Shown: piece by piece, positions 17,805 to 24,833 of the stretch
Layout of the letters: the number at the start of each line of letters is the position of its first letter
Position numbering within the stretch: position 1 is the first letter of the stretch
Assembly: GCA_001704065.1 (NCBI GenBank)
Contig: LHBX01000043.1
Coordinates: 1 to 64,000 of the forward strand
Reading direction: 5' to 3'
Length of the DNA: 64,000 nt
Source of the DNA: Pelagibacteraceae bacterium GOM-A1
Lineage (GTDB): Bacteria; Pseudomonadota; Alphaproteobacteria; Pelagibacterales; Pelagibacteraceae
Translations under genes and position numbers: made by a program
Notes under the pieces: generated by a model
What the model saw: the letters and a program-made list of their open reading frames with translations, nothing else
The model's database searches: none
Told to the model about the DNA's origin: nothing

Positions 17805-17868
17805 TTGATTTTGACCAAAATCCCTTATTTTTACAGAAAAAAAATTAAATATATCTTTGTTGAAAATT

Positions 17869-17887
17869 AAAATTTAGCGGTTATATA
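17869..17887 (+). promoter_or_regulatory. Shared CGGTTAT element upstream of the sigma-factor gene (copy 3)
   Basis: The plus strand reads AAAATTTAGCGGTTATATA with the core at 17878-17884, 25 nt before the start at 17910. A TTGAAA at 17860-17865 and TATATA at 17882-17887 make a possible promoter pair with a 16-bp spacer, so the CGG sits just upstream of the -10. Confidence 0.6.
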
Positions 17888-17909
17888 AATTTTAAGCAGC
17901 AAGCCATAT

Positions 17910-18854
17910 ATGAATGAAAAAAAACGGCTTGCTTCAAATACAAAATTATTATCAGTATACAGCGTTACCAGTGCTGCAAAAAGTACTATAGATAATGAAC
18001 TAAACCTAATTCCAAAACATTGTAATAATATAGCAGAATTCTACTGTAAATTACCTTATGAATTTAAACAAAAATCGTTAATTTATAGGTCTATAAACTA
18101 TTATTTAAACTTAAATAATTTTTACCAGAACAAAGAAAATGTAGAGGACATTGTTAATGAGGCGATGTTTTTATTACATGAGGCATCATTTAAATATTTT
18201 GAAAAAATAAGAGATTATAATATTGAACAATTTGCAATAGTCCACATCAGAGAAAATATAAAAAGTTTTTTATCTAAATGTAATGGATTAAATAGTTCTG
18301 ATCAGAACGAATTGATTCACACAGCTATTAAAATAGTCAAAAAAAATAGTAAAAATTCATTCTTAACTTACGAAGAAGCAAAACACTTAGCTAATCATTT
18401 TAATTTATGCGATAAATTTGGATATAAGAAAATTTGGAAACTTGAAAGTCTCCATTTTGATAAAATACCACTTTGGAAAAAAAAAAAAGATAAAGATGGT
18501 TCTTTGGAAGAAATTTGTGTTGCAGATAAAAAAGAGATTGGTCTTTACGATAACTTTAATGAAAGTGAATATTATAACCCAGAATTTAAAATTGAAAAAA
18601 ATGATGAATTAAAAGATATAAATATTAAAAAAAATATTTTAAGGACCTTTGGGGAAGAAATAAGTAATCAAAAGGAAAAAGTAATTTTTAAACATAGAAT
18701 ATATAATGAAAATTTATCTTTTTTAAAACTTAGAGAAATTTCAAATTTACTTGGTATATCTATTCAAAGAATTAGCAAAATAGAAAAAAAATTAAAAGTC
18801 CAATTAAAAAAAATTTATGATATTGAAAAAAAAAAAACTGCGGACATAAGATAA
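17910..18854 (+). CDS. Divergent sigma-70 family factor (RpoH-like)
   Basis: 314 residues. A region-2-like segment (about 57-123) ends in FAIVHIRENIKSFL, which aligns with the YAIWWIRAAIQEYI helix of RpoH/RpoD region 2.4 but has lost its tryptophans. A region-4-like segment (about 243-302) includes LKLREISNLLGISIQRISKIE, a good match to the helix-turn-helix of region 4.2. The middle (about 180-240) is highly charged and is encoded over an A12 run at 18477-18488. It probably directs RNA polymerase to special promoters. Its own promoter carries the shared CGGTTAT element. First gene of the operon with nurA and herA. The family call is good; RpoH-like is an impression. Confidence 0.7.
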   Translation: MNEKKRLASNTKLLSVYSVTSAAKSTIDNELNLIPKHCNNIAEFYCKLPYEFKQKSLIYRSINYYLNLNNFYQNKENVEDIVNEAMFLLHEASFKYFEKIRDYNIEQFAIVHIRENIKSFLSKCNGLNSSDQNELIHTAIKIVKKNSKNSFLTYEEAKHLANHFNLCDKFGYKKIWKLESLHFDKIPLWKKKKDKDGSLEEICVADKKEIGLYDNFNESEYYNPEFKIEKNDELKDINIKKNILRTFGEEISNQKEKVIFKHRIYNENLSFLKLREISNLLGISIQRISKIEKKLKVQLKKIYDIEKKKTADIR

Positions 18855-18856
18855 AT

Positions 18857-19192
18857 ATGAACTTTAACTTTAACAAAACTAAACAAAGGAGGTTGTCTTC
18901 ACATAACTTTTCTAGCTTTGGTAAGAGTAGCTGTCGAGTAGCGGTAACGCCTCAATCACTTGGTTCTTCTTTTATTCCTTTCTTTAATTACCAAGTATCT
19001 GTATGCAGCAGCTCTTCCAAGGCCAGAAATAGTATAAAAATTCATTTTAGAAGTTTTTCTAGCAGAAAATCATGCTTCGTTTTCAAAAAAAAATTAAAAG
19101 AAAAGTTTTACAATTTCTCAAACAAAAAATTAAAAATTAGAACAAATGTTAGAGGAACTAAAATTCAATATTATTGTGGAGCAAATGCATGA
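18857..19192 (+). CDS. Hypothetical 111-residue basic Ser-rich ORF between sigma and nurA
   Basis: The frame is open for 111 codons, starts 2 nt after the sigma gene stop and ends with its TGA overlapping the nurA ATG as ATGA, which fits a translated, coupled gene. Against that, the product is an odd Ser/Arg/Lys/Phe-rich sequence with no recognisable family, the first half has about 41% G+C, and it uses codons that are rare around it (AGC, TGC, GCG, ACG). It contains a perfect AAAGGAGGT at 18885-18893 with no start codon placed to use it. It may be a real small protein or an RNA element that happens to be open in this frame. Confidence 0.4.
   Translation: MNFNFNKTKQRRLSSHNFSSFGKSSCRVAVTPQSLGSSFIPFFNYQVSVCSSSSKARNSIKIHFRSFSSRKSCFVFKKKLKEKFYNFSNKKLKIRTNVRGTKIQYYCGANA
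18885..19030. other. GC-richer segment with possible structured RNA
   Basis: About 41% G+C over 18881-19030 in surroundings near 25-30%. It begins with a 9-nt perfect Shine-Dalgarno sequence. It contains a repeated GAGTAGC (18926-18932 and 18936-18942) and an inverted repeat ACTTGGT / ACCAAGT (18958-18964 and 18990-18996) around a pyrimidine-rich loop. GC islands in AT-rich genomes often mark RNA genes. No known RNA family was recognised on either strand. Confidence 0.35.
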
Positions 19193-20496
19193 CTTTAAAA
19201 ATAGATATTAAAGACAAAATTAAACAAAACTCGTCAATGTTCGTTAACTTTATAAAAAACGCAATAACTGCATCTCCAAAAGTACAAAATAATTTCTTAG
19301 AAGTAACAACTAAAGTTGCTGAAACAGCTTTGAAAATTATTAAAGATGCCGACCTGATTGTTGATCTAAATTATAAAGGTAAAGAATTTTGGTCAATAAA
19401 TCGTTGCAAAACCTCATGTTTTATAGATGGAGGTGTTGATAGAACATCAATAATTAGCTCTGCCCCATTAAGCATAAGAGCTGGAAGCTATATAGTTAAA
19501 CCAGACGCAACCAGTAAAAGAGAATTTTTTGAAGAAAGCATGGTTTTCTTAGGTGACTTATATGATCCAAAAAATGAACTATATGATTTTGTTGACGATG
19601 ATTTTGAAGAAGATCAAATGCTCAATAAAAAGAAAGATGGTGCAAGAATTATATTTGAAGCTGCTACAATTGTTAAACACATCTTATTAAATAAAAAATT
19701 TGATTACTGTTTTCTCCATGGCCCACTAGAAGCAACTGTAATGCCATTTACAGTTGCGGGCTTTCCAACTTTTACTAAATTTGCAGTTGAAAATATGTTT
19801 CCATTTATAAACAAGAATTCAAACATAGAGTCTAGACATTTTATTAATGCTTATTTGGAAGCACTTAATTATATAAAGAAAAGTAAATTCCCAATATATG
19901 GTATTGTTGAGACATCTAATTCAGCACCATACATTAAAAATTTATTATTTAATTATAAAATCAAAGGAACAATTTCTGATAAAGATTATAATTCAGTAAT
20001 CAAAACGATTAAAAAATATAAAATTACTGACTCTCATATTCTTGAGATCATTTTATCAAGTGGCCAGGCCTTAAAGCCTCTTGAAGTAAAAAAACAGCTT
20101 GCAGGCTTTACAGTTACAAGTGGTTCAGCTTGGGAAGAAAAAATGGATAGCTTTCCTAAAGTATTTATTGGTTATATTAAAACATCAGACAATCAAGCAC
20201 CAGTAAGAATTGAATCTCTAAATTATCCAAAATATTTGATCAAAGATTATGAATATATTTTAGGAACTTCAAGGTTATTACCTAATTATGGATTTCCGGT
20301 TGGTTTAAATGTTGTCGATAAATTTGCAAAAATTCCAAACTGGATGAGTAAAACTTCTAGGAAATATTACGCAACCCATTTGTTAAGACAAGCTATAAAA
20401 AACAAAGACCAAAACACTGTTAGTCTTGCAGTAAAAATTTTATCAAAAAAATCAAGGTCTTGGAAAAATAGACCAATAGGAGGTATATCAAAATGA
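19189..20496 (+). CDS. nurA: NurA-like 5'-3' nuclease
   Basis: 435 residues from the ATG at 19189, chosen because it overlaps the upstream stop; a TTG at 19174 would add five residues. NurA-domain features are the first metal-binding motif CFIDGG (D80), a glutamate helix GARIIFEAATIVKHI (about 151-165), IYGIVETSNSAPYI in the position of the GIVK-S motif, and a late APVRIE segment. The second acidic motif, usually LDGPL or LDGSL, reads FLHGPL (176-181), replacing Asp by His. NurA resects DNA ends together with HerA, whose gene overlaps by 4 bp. The gene pair is decisive for the call. Confidence 0.75.
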   Translation: MTLKIDIKDKIKQNSSMFVNFIKNAITASPKVQNNFLEVTTKVAETALKIIKDADLIVDLNYKGKEFWSINRCKTSCFIDGGVDRTSIISSAPLSIRAGSYIVKPDATSKREFFEESMVFLGDLYDPKNELYDFVDDDFEEDQMLNKKKDGARIIFEAATIVKHILLNKKFDYCFLHGPLEATVMPFTVAGFPTFTKFAVENMFPFINKNSNIESRHFINAYLEALNYIKKSKFPIYGIVETSNSAPYIKNLLFNYKIKGTISDKDYNSVIKTIKKYKITDSHILEIILSSGQALKPLEVKKQLAGFTVTSGSAWEEKMDSFPKVFIGYIKTSDNQAPVRIESLNYPKYLIKDYEYILGTSRLLPNYGFPVGLNVVDKFAKIPNWMSKTSRKYYATHLLRQAIKNKDQNTVSLAVKILSKKSRSWKNRPIGGISK

Positions 20497-22187
20497 GTAA
20501 ATTTAATAATTGGAAAGCAATTGGAACTGTATTAGGCGAAACTGATATTAATGAGTATCACTTTAGTTTAAAAAATTATAAGGCCAAAAAAGGAGACATA
20601 GTGACTACAGCTTCAAGGCTTCCGTCTACAGATGGCACAGTGATACCTGTTACAGTTTGGGGAAAAATTTCAAGTATTGAAAGATTTAATGCATTCTTTC
20701 CTGCTGAGGCTGCTCAAGAACTGACAAACGAAGATATAGATATAAGAGACACTATACTTCCTACAACTAAAGATGAGTTAAGATGTAAAGTTATCATCCT
20801 AGGATACACAGAGGATGGGAAAGAAAAAATATCTAAACTTTTACCATTAAATTATCCAGTCATGCCTGCTGCAATAGTGAAATATCCCTCAAGTAAAGAC
20901 GTAGAGGAGCTATTTATCTCAGATTTAGACTCTTCTCATCCAATCTCAATTGGTAATTTGCTTGCTAGAAAAGACGTAGAAATCAAGATTGACGGGGATA
21001 ATTTAATATCTCGACATATCTCGGTTTGGGGAATGTCCGGATCTGGTAAGACTGTTTTTGTTAGAAGAATACTTACAGAATTATTAAATTTAAAATATCC
21101 AAGTTTTGTTTTAGATATACATGGAGATTATTTAGGGTTCGTCCAAAAACAAAAGAAATATTTTCCAGATAATAAAGTTAAATTATTTTACCCTAATTTA
21201 AGCGTTAGAGCTGAAGATAAAGAAATAGTTTATACTTTAATAGATAAACTAGGAAATACACTAACGGATCCACAAAAAGATTTCTTAAACTCACTATTAG
21301 AAAAAATTAAATACGAAGGTGGAAGTCTTCTTCAATATATTAAATTATTAAATTTAAAAGCAAGAGAGTTTGCATCATCAGGTTCTACTTCATTCAAAAA
21401 TGTTAAACCTGCTTCCATGTTTGTTGTGGCTAGAAGCTTAAGAATTGTATCTAAAAAACTTGAAAATATGGAACAAACAAATGCAAGGCACAGAAGAAAG
21501 ATGAGCCACCTTAAATTTGAAGAATTGCCAGACTCAGCTACTGAACCAGAAAAAATTATTTCTAAAGGCCAAATGAGTATATTATATTTAAGAGGTTATG
21601 AAAATTTACCAGCAAGTGCAATCGTTTCAATCGTATTAGAAAATCTATTCAGACACAGACAAGAGGCAAGCGAAGAAATTGCACCATTCTTTACTGTAAT
21701 TGAAGAAGCTCATAATTTCATCCCCTCAAGATCTGAAAATAAAGATGATATTCCATCCGTTGATACAATTAGAAAAGTAATCTCAGAGGGTAGAAAATTC
21801 GGAACTGGGGTTATGATTATCTCTCAAAGACCATCTAGAGTAGACGAAACAATTGCTTCACAATGTAATAGTCAGGTAGTATTTAGGATTGTCAATCAAA
21901 GAGACCAAAGAGCAACAACAAGAGACTCTGAAACATTAAGCAATGATGATGCAAAACAATTACCTAACTTGGCAAATGGTCAAGGTATAATCAGTGGGCA
22001 AATCGTAAATTATTCTTTACCTGTTCAAATAAAATTTGATGAAAAATTAATTAATGACGATATCGGAAATGAAAACTTCATTGATACTGTTGAAAATTGG
22101 GATGATAAAGAATCTGTAAAACTGAGAAAAAAGTTTGCAAAAGATTTTGCAGATATAAATGAAATAGATAGTAGGAGGGCAAATTGA
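20493..22187 (+). CDS. herA: HerA-family hexameric DNA translocase/ATPase
   Basis: 564 residues. An N-terminal beta-rich HAS-barrel-like region (about 1-130) precedes Walker A GMSGSGKT (180-187), then FVLDIHGDY, Walker B TVIEEAHNF (about 400) and the ISQRPSRVD segment that holds the sensor and arginine-finger region of HerA/FtsK ATPases. HerA rings pump DNA and stimulate NurA resection in archaea. In bacteria HerA is often found in anti-phage loci with a nuclease or SIR2-type partner. The start overlaps the nurA stop as ATGA, and a TTGA overlap couples it to the next gene. Confidence 0.88.
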   Translation: MSKFNNWKAIGTVLGETDINEYHFSLKNYKAKKGDIVTTASRLPSTDGTVIPVTVWGKISSIERFNAFFPAEAAQELTNEDIDIRDTILPTTKDELRCKVIILGYTEDGKEKISKLLPLNYPVMPAAIVKYPSSKDVEELFISDLDSSHPISIGNLLARKDVEIKIDGDNLISRHISVWGMSGSGKTVFVRRILTELLNLKYPSFVLDIHGDYLGFVQKQKKYFPDNKVKLFYPNLSVRAEDKEIVYTLIDKLGNTLTDPQKDFLNSLLEKIKYEGGSLLQYIKLLNLKAREFASSGSTSFKNVKPASMFVVARSLRIVSKKLENMEQTNARHRRKMSHLKFEELPDSATEPEKIISKGQMSILYLRGYENLPASAIVSIVLENLFRHRQEASEEIAPFFTVIEEAHNFIPSRSENKDDIPSVDTIRKVISEGRKFGTGVMIISQRPSRVDETIASQCNSQVVFRIVNQRDQRATTRDSETLSNDDAKQLPNLANGQGIISGQIVNYSLPVQIKFDEKLINDDIGNENFIDTVENWDDKESVKLRKKFAKDFADINEIDSRRAN

Positions 22188-22504
22188 TCGAAGTTTTAAA
22201 CTTAACTGAAATAATGGAATTAGCCCTTAAAATAACTTTGATTTTTTATGGTGTTTTTGTCTTTTACTTATTTGGAAAATTTGAAAAAATACCTTACTCA
22301 GCAAGACAGACTATATTTGTAATAGGAAATGGTGGTTGTTTATTTTTGGCTGGAGGCCTTATAACTAGCAATTTTTTTCTCATAAAAGGTGGAATTTTTA
22401 TATTGATAATTCACGCACTTATCGATGCTCATTATTTAATTTCAAGATACGAGATGTTTAAAGAATTAGAGAAAGAAGAGAAGAAAAGTAATGAAAAAAA
22501 ATAA
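22184..22504 (+). CDS. Small membrane protein in the herA operon
   Basis: 106 residues, family not recognised. The TTG start in a TTGA overlap with the herA stop is preceded by AGGAGGG at 22173-22179. It has three likely membrane segments (about 9-28, 41-60, 66-84) with short loops, and a charged C-terminal tail (EKEEKKSNEKK) predicted in the cytoplasm. No catalytic motif. Its place directly after herA suggests an accessory or membrane-linked role in the same module, which is inference. Confidence 0.6.
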   Translation: MIEVLNLTEIMELALKITLIFYGVFVFYLFGKFEKIPYSARQTIFVIGNGGCLFLAGGLITSNFFLIKGGIFILIIHALIDAHYLISRYEMFKELEKEEKKSNEKK

Positions 22505-22679
22505 AAATTATAATTGTCCAGCATGTAATGGGATTGGAGAAATAAAAGTAATTAAAAATATAGCTCAAATAGGACCATTTCATCTAGGAAAGGAAGTAAT
22601 GGAAAAATGTAATTTCTGCAAAACATACAAAAATGAAAAAAATTTATTTGATGAAGAATTTAGAGGAACTGTACACTAA
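22491..22679 (+). CDS. Small zinc-ribbon-like protein
   Basis: 62 residues. Two Cys pairs, CPACNGIG near the N-terminus and CNFCK (about 40-44), resemble the CxxCxGxG halves of DnaJ-type zinc fingers. It overlaps the preceding gene by 14 bp and the following one as TAATG. It probably binds one zinc ion. Partner unknown. Confidence 0.55.
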   Translation: MKKNKNYNCPACNGIGEIKVIKNIAQIGPFHLGKEVMEKCNFCKTYKNEKNLFDEEFRGTVH

Positions 22680-23005
22680 TGGGGAAATTACTAACTGTTG
22701 ATGACTTAGAAATTATCTTCGAAAAGCAAAGTGACGATCATGATTGCAGATGGTGTGTATATGTTAGGGCTAGAAAAGGACAAAAGGAAAAAAATATTTT
22801 AATGATTAAATTGAATAATAAACCTTATACAAGATTCTTAAAGAATGACGGCACCATAGTTAAAAATTCCAAAGATGTTTTGAAAGACATAATGTCTAAT
22901 ATCGTTCAACTAATTTGGGAGATGCCTGTAAGCAAACTTGAGAAAGATATTATGAAAAAGTCAAATAAAAAGAAATTAAAGAAAAGTGGAAACTATAGAA
23001 ATTAA
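22679..23005 (+). CDS. Hypothetical small cytoplasmic protein
   Basis: 108 residues, family not recognised. It begins in a TAATG overlap with the zinc-ribbon gene. The segment DDHDCRWCVYVRARKG contains a Cys-x-x-Cys pair, and the C-terminus is very Lys-rich (KKSNKKKLKKS), which suggests nucleic-acid contact. Part of the same operon by overlap. Confidence 0.55.
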   Translation: MGKLLTVDDLEIIFEKQSDDHDCRWCVYVRARKGQKEKNILMIKLNNKPYTRFLKNDGTIVKNSKDVLKDIMSNIVQLIWEMPVSKLEKDIMKKSNKKKLKKSGNYRN

Positions 23006-23282
23006 AGAAGAAAAAGCTATTAAAGTTTTAATAAGTCCAAGTAAAAATGGATTTAATTGTGTAATTGATATTAAAAATAAAAATAATTTAAATTCTGCTG
23101 AGGAAGAACTATGCACAACAATAGCAAGGGGCCTAGTTCAACAAGCGACTTCCAGACCAAGTCAAACTTTTAAAATGGGATTAAAAGCTATAAAGAAGGA
23201 TAAAAAAAGTATTAGTGATAAGCTTGGTAAAGAACAAAATAATGTAATAGATTTTTATAAATATATATCAAGACCAAGATGA
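22986..23282 (+). CDS. Hypothetical small protein, last gene of the herA operon
   Basis: 98 residues from a GTG start, overlapping the previous gene by 20 bp. An alpha/beta N-terminal half is followed by a helical stretch (AEEELCTTIARGLVQQA). No family recognised. It ends 23 bp from the convergent hisG stop. Between them is the AT-only inverted repeat ATTTTAAT/ATTAAAAT (23286-23303), too weak to call a terminator. Confidence 0.5.
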   Translation: METIEIKEEKAIKVLISPSKNGFNCVIDIKNKNNLNSAEEELCTTIARGLVQQATSRPSQTFKMGLKAIKKDKKSISDKLGKEQNNVIDFYKYISRPR

Positions 23283-23305
23283 TCGATTTTAATAAATTAA
23301 AATTA

Positions 23306-23995
23306 TTAATTAGATAGGGTTTTAATTAAACTCTTTGTACCAGATCTACTACTTGATGCCTTCGAAAATAGTAAGCATGCCTGAGAATTAAGAATTATTC
23401 CATCTTTTAATATCCTTAATTTATTAGCTTTTAAAGTTGCTCCAGTTGAAGTTATATCGGTTATTATTTCAGATGATCCGGTAAATGGATATATCTCTGT
23501 TGCACCAAGACTCTTTACTAATTTAAATTGTGTAACTCCTCTAGAGAACATAAACTCCGTAGTTAGATTTGGATATTTTGTAGCTATACGCAATCTATTT
23601 CTTTTTTTATCTTTAAATTCAAAAGCTATTTCTTCTAGATCAGGCATTGTCTGTACATCTATCCAGTCATCTGGAATTGCAACCACCAATGTAGCCTCTC
23701 CAAAATCGTACTTTTTTTTTACTATCACCTTTTTTTGAATATTAATTTCGCTTTCCATTAATAAATCATATCCAGAAAAACCAATATCTAAAGATCCATC
23801 TGCAAGACGTTCTATTATCTCTCTAGCATGCAGATAATTAATAACTATATTTTTTTTTCCTTTGATAAATCCAAATAAGTCTCTCTCACCTCTTTCAGAG
23901 AGAATTTTTAGTTTCTTTTTTTTAAAAATATTTAATACTCCAGATCGTAAACGACCTTTACTTGGAATTCCAATTTTTATGATTTTATTACTCAT
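23306..23995 (-). CDS. hisG: ATP phosphoribosyltransferase, short catalytic form
   Basis: 229 residues, the short HisG form that lacks the C-terminal regulatory domain and needs HisZ. It joins ATP and PRPP in the first step of histidine synthesis. Typical blocks are IGIPSKGRLR, DIGFSGYDLL and the PRPP loop DITSTGATLKAN. hisZ lies in the same operon, but a sulfotransferase gene sits between the two, overlapping hisG by 8 bp. Feedback control by histidine would act through HisZ. Confidence 0.95.
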   Translation of the reverse strand: MSNKIIKIGIPSKGRLRSGVLNIFKKKKLKILSERGERDLFGFIKGKKNIVINYLHAREIIERLADGSLDIGFSGYDLLMESEINIQKKVIVKKKYDFGEATLVVAIPDDWIDVQTMPDLEEIAFEFKDKKRNRLRIATKYPNLTTEFMFSRGVTQFKLVKSLGATEIYPFTGSSEIITDITSTGATLKANKLRILKDGIILNSQACLLFSKASSSRSGTKSLIKTLSN

Positions 23996-24833
23996 ATTTA
24001 TATTTTACCAGCTCTTCTTGAAATAAATTATTCATTTTACTTATTAAATTTTCATTAAGTAATTTCCTGTAATCATTGTCTTTTCCTAAATTAAAAAATT
24101 TTATTTTTTCATCAGAACCTTTTTTTGTTATAGCTTCTGAAAAACCTTTTTCTTCTTCTAGTTTTTTTAAATTATTAAAATCGCAATTATCTATGCATTT
24201 TAAAGCTTTTTCTTTTTTAAATTTTTCATCTGATTTAGAAAGTTTATTAATAAAATTAATGACTTGTTTAAGTGTGTTTAGTGCATCGGTTTGTAGATCT
24301 TCATATCTTACAGTTAAAACTGGATATAATTTATTATCTACCCAAGATTTCTGATTTAATTTCCAAGAAAAAAGTGCCTGAAAACCTAAAAATCGATCTT
24401 TTTCTTTAGAGACAATTCCTCTTTTTTCATCTGTCATAAATTGAAAAGCCTCATCAACAGAAATTTGGTAATGATTTGATAATGAAGAGATTACATTTCT
24501 TGGATCTCTTATTATATAAATAACCCCTAACGTATTTTCTTTATTAGTAAATTTATTACCTTGTATTTTACAAAGTGCATTATGAGTTTTAAAAAATTTC
24601 AAACCTTTGGATTGATTAATTTTTTCTTGCTCCTTTATCCAATACTTTGAAGTATCGTGAGGCTGGTTGAATTTATCTAAATACTTTCTAAAATATTTGT
24701 TACTTGGAAAAGAGTCGATTTTTTCTAAAAGGTCAAAATTAAACTCACCTGTTTCTGAGAAATAATAATTTGCTATTAAAGATCTCAACCAAGTATTTCC
24801 ACTTTTAGGATATGAAGCTAACCAAATTATCAT
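23988..24833 (-). CDS. PAPS-dependent sulfotransferase
   Basis: 281 residues, soluble sulfotransferase type 1 fold. The 5'-phosphosulfate loop is YPKSGNTWLR (8-17), the likely catalytic His is in KTHNAL (H84), and the 3'-phosphate motif is RDPRNVISS (109-117). It transfers sulfate from PAPS to a hydroxyl or amine of an unknown acceptor. It is embedded in the his operon, with an ATGA overlap to hisZ and an 8-bp overlap to hisG, so it should be expressed with histidine genes although it has no known histidine role. The family is certain; the substrate is not. Confidence 0.88.
   Translation of the reverse strand: MIIWLASYPKSGNTWLRSLIANYYFSETGEFNFDLLEKIDSFPSNKYFRKYLDKFNQPHDTSKYWIKEQEKINQSKGLKFFKTHNALCKIQGNKFTNKENTLGVIYIIRDPRNVISSLSNHYQISVDEAFQFMTDEKRGIVSKEKDRFLGFQALFSWKLNQKSWVDNKLYPVLTVRYEDLQTDALNTLKQVINFINKLSKSDEKFKKEKALKCIDNCDFNNLKKLEEEKGFSEAITKKGSDEKIKFFNLGKDNDYRKLLNENLISKMNNLFQEELVKYKYE

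Noticed and set aside
18418-18612. 64-codon frame inside the sigma gene
   Set aside because: It is a Lys/Ile-rich shadow frame passing the A12 run. The sigma frame is continuous across it.
18960-19056. Possible tmRNA-like tag (short peptide with YAAA in a second frame of the GC-rich segment)
   Set aside because: No tRNA-like acceptor and T-arm pairing was found nearby, and the peptide does not match known alphaproteobacterial tags.
11295-23282. Integrated prophage, IS or integrative island
   Set aside because: No integrase, transposase, att-like repeat at a tRNA, or structural phage gene is visible. A mobile origin is not supported by the sequence itself.
23286-23303. Bidirectional terminator between the herA operon and hisG
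   Set aside because: The inverted repeat is only A:T pairs with a 2-nt loop and no T-tract, within chance expectation in this DNA.
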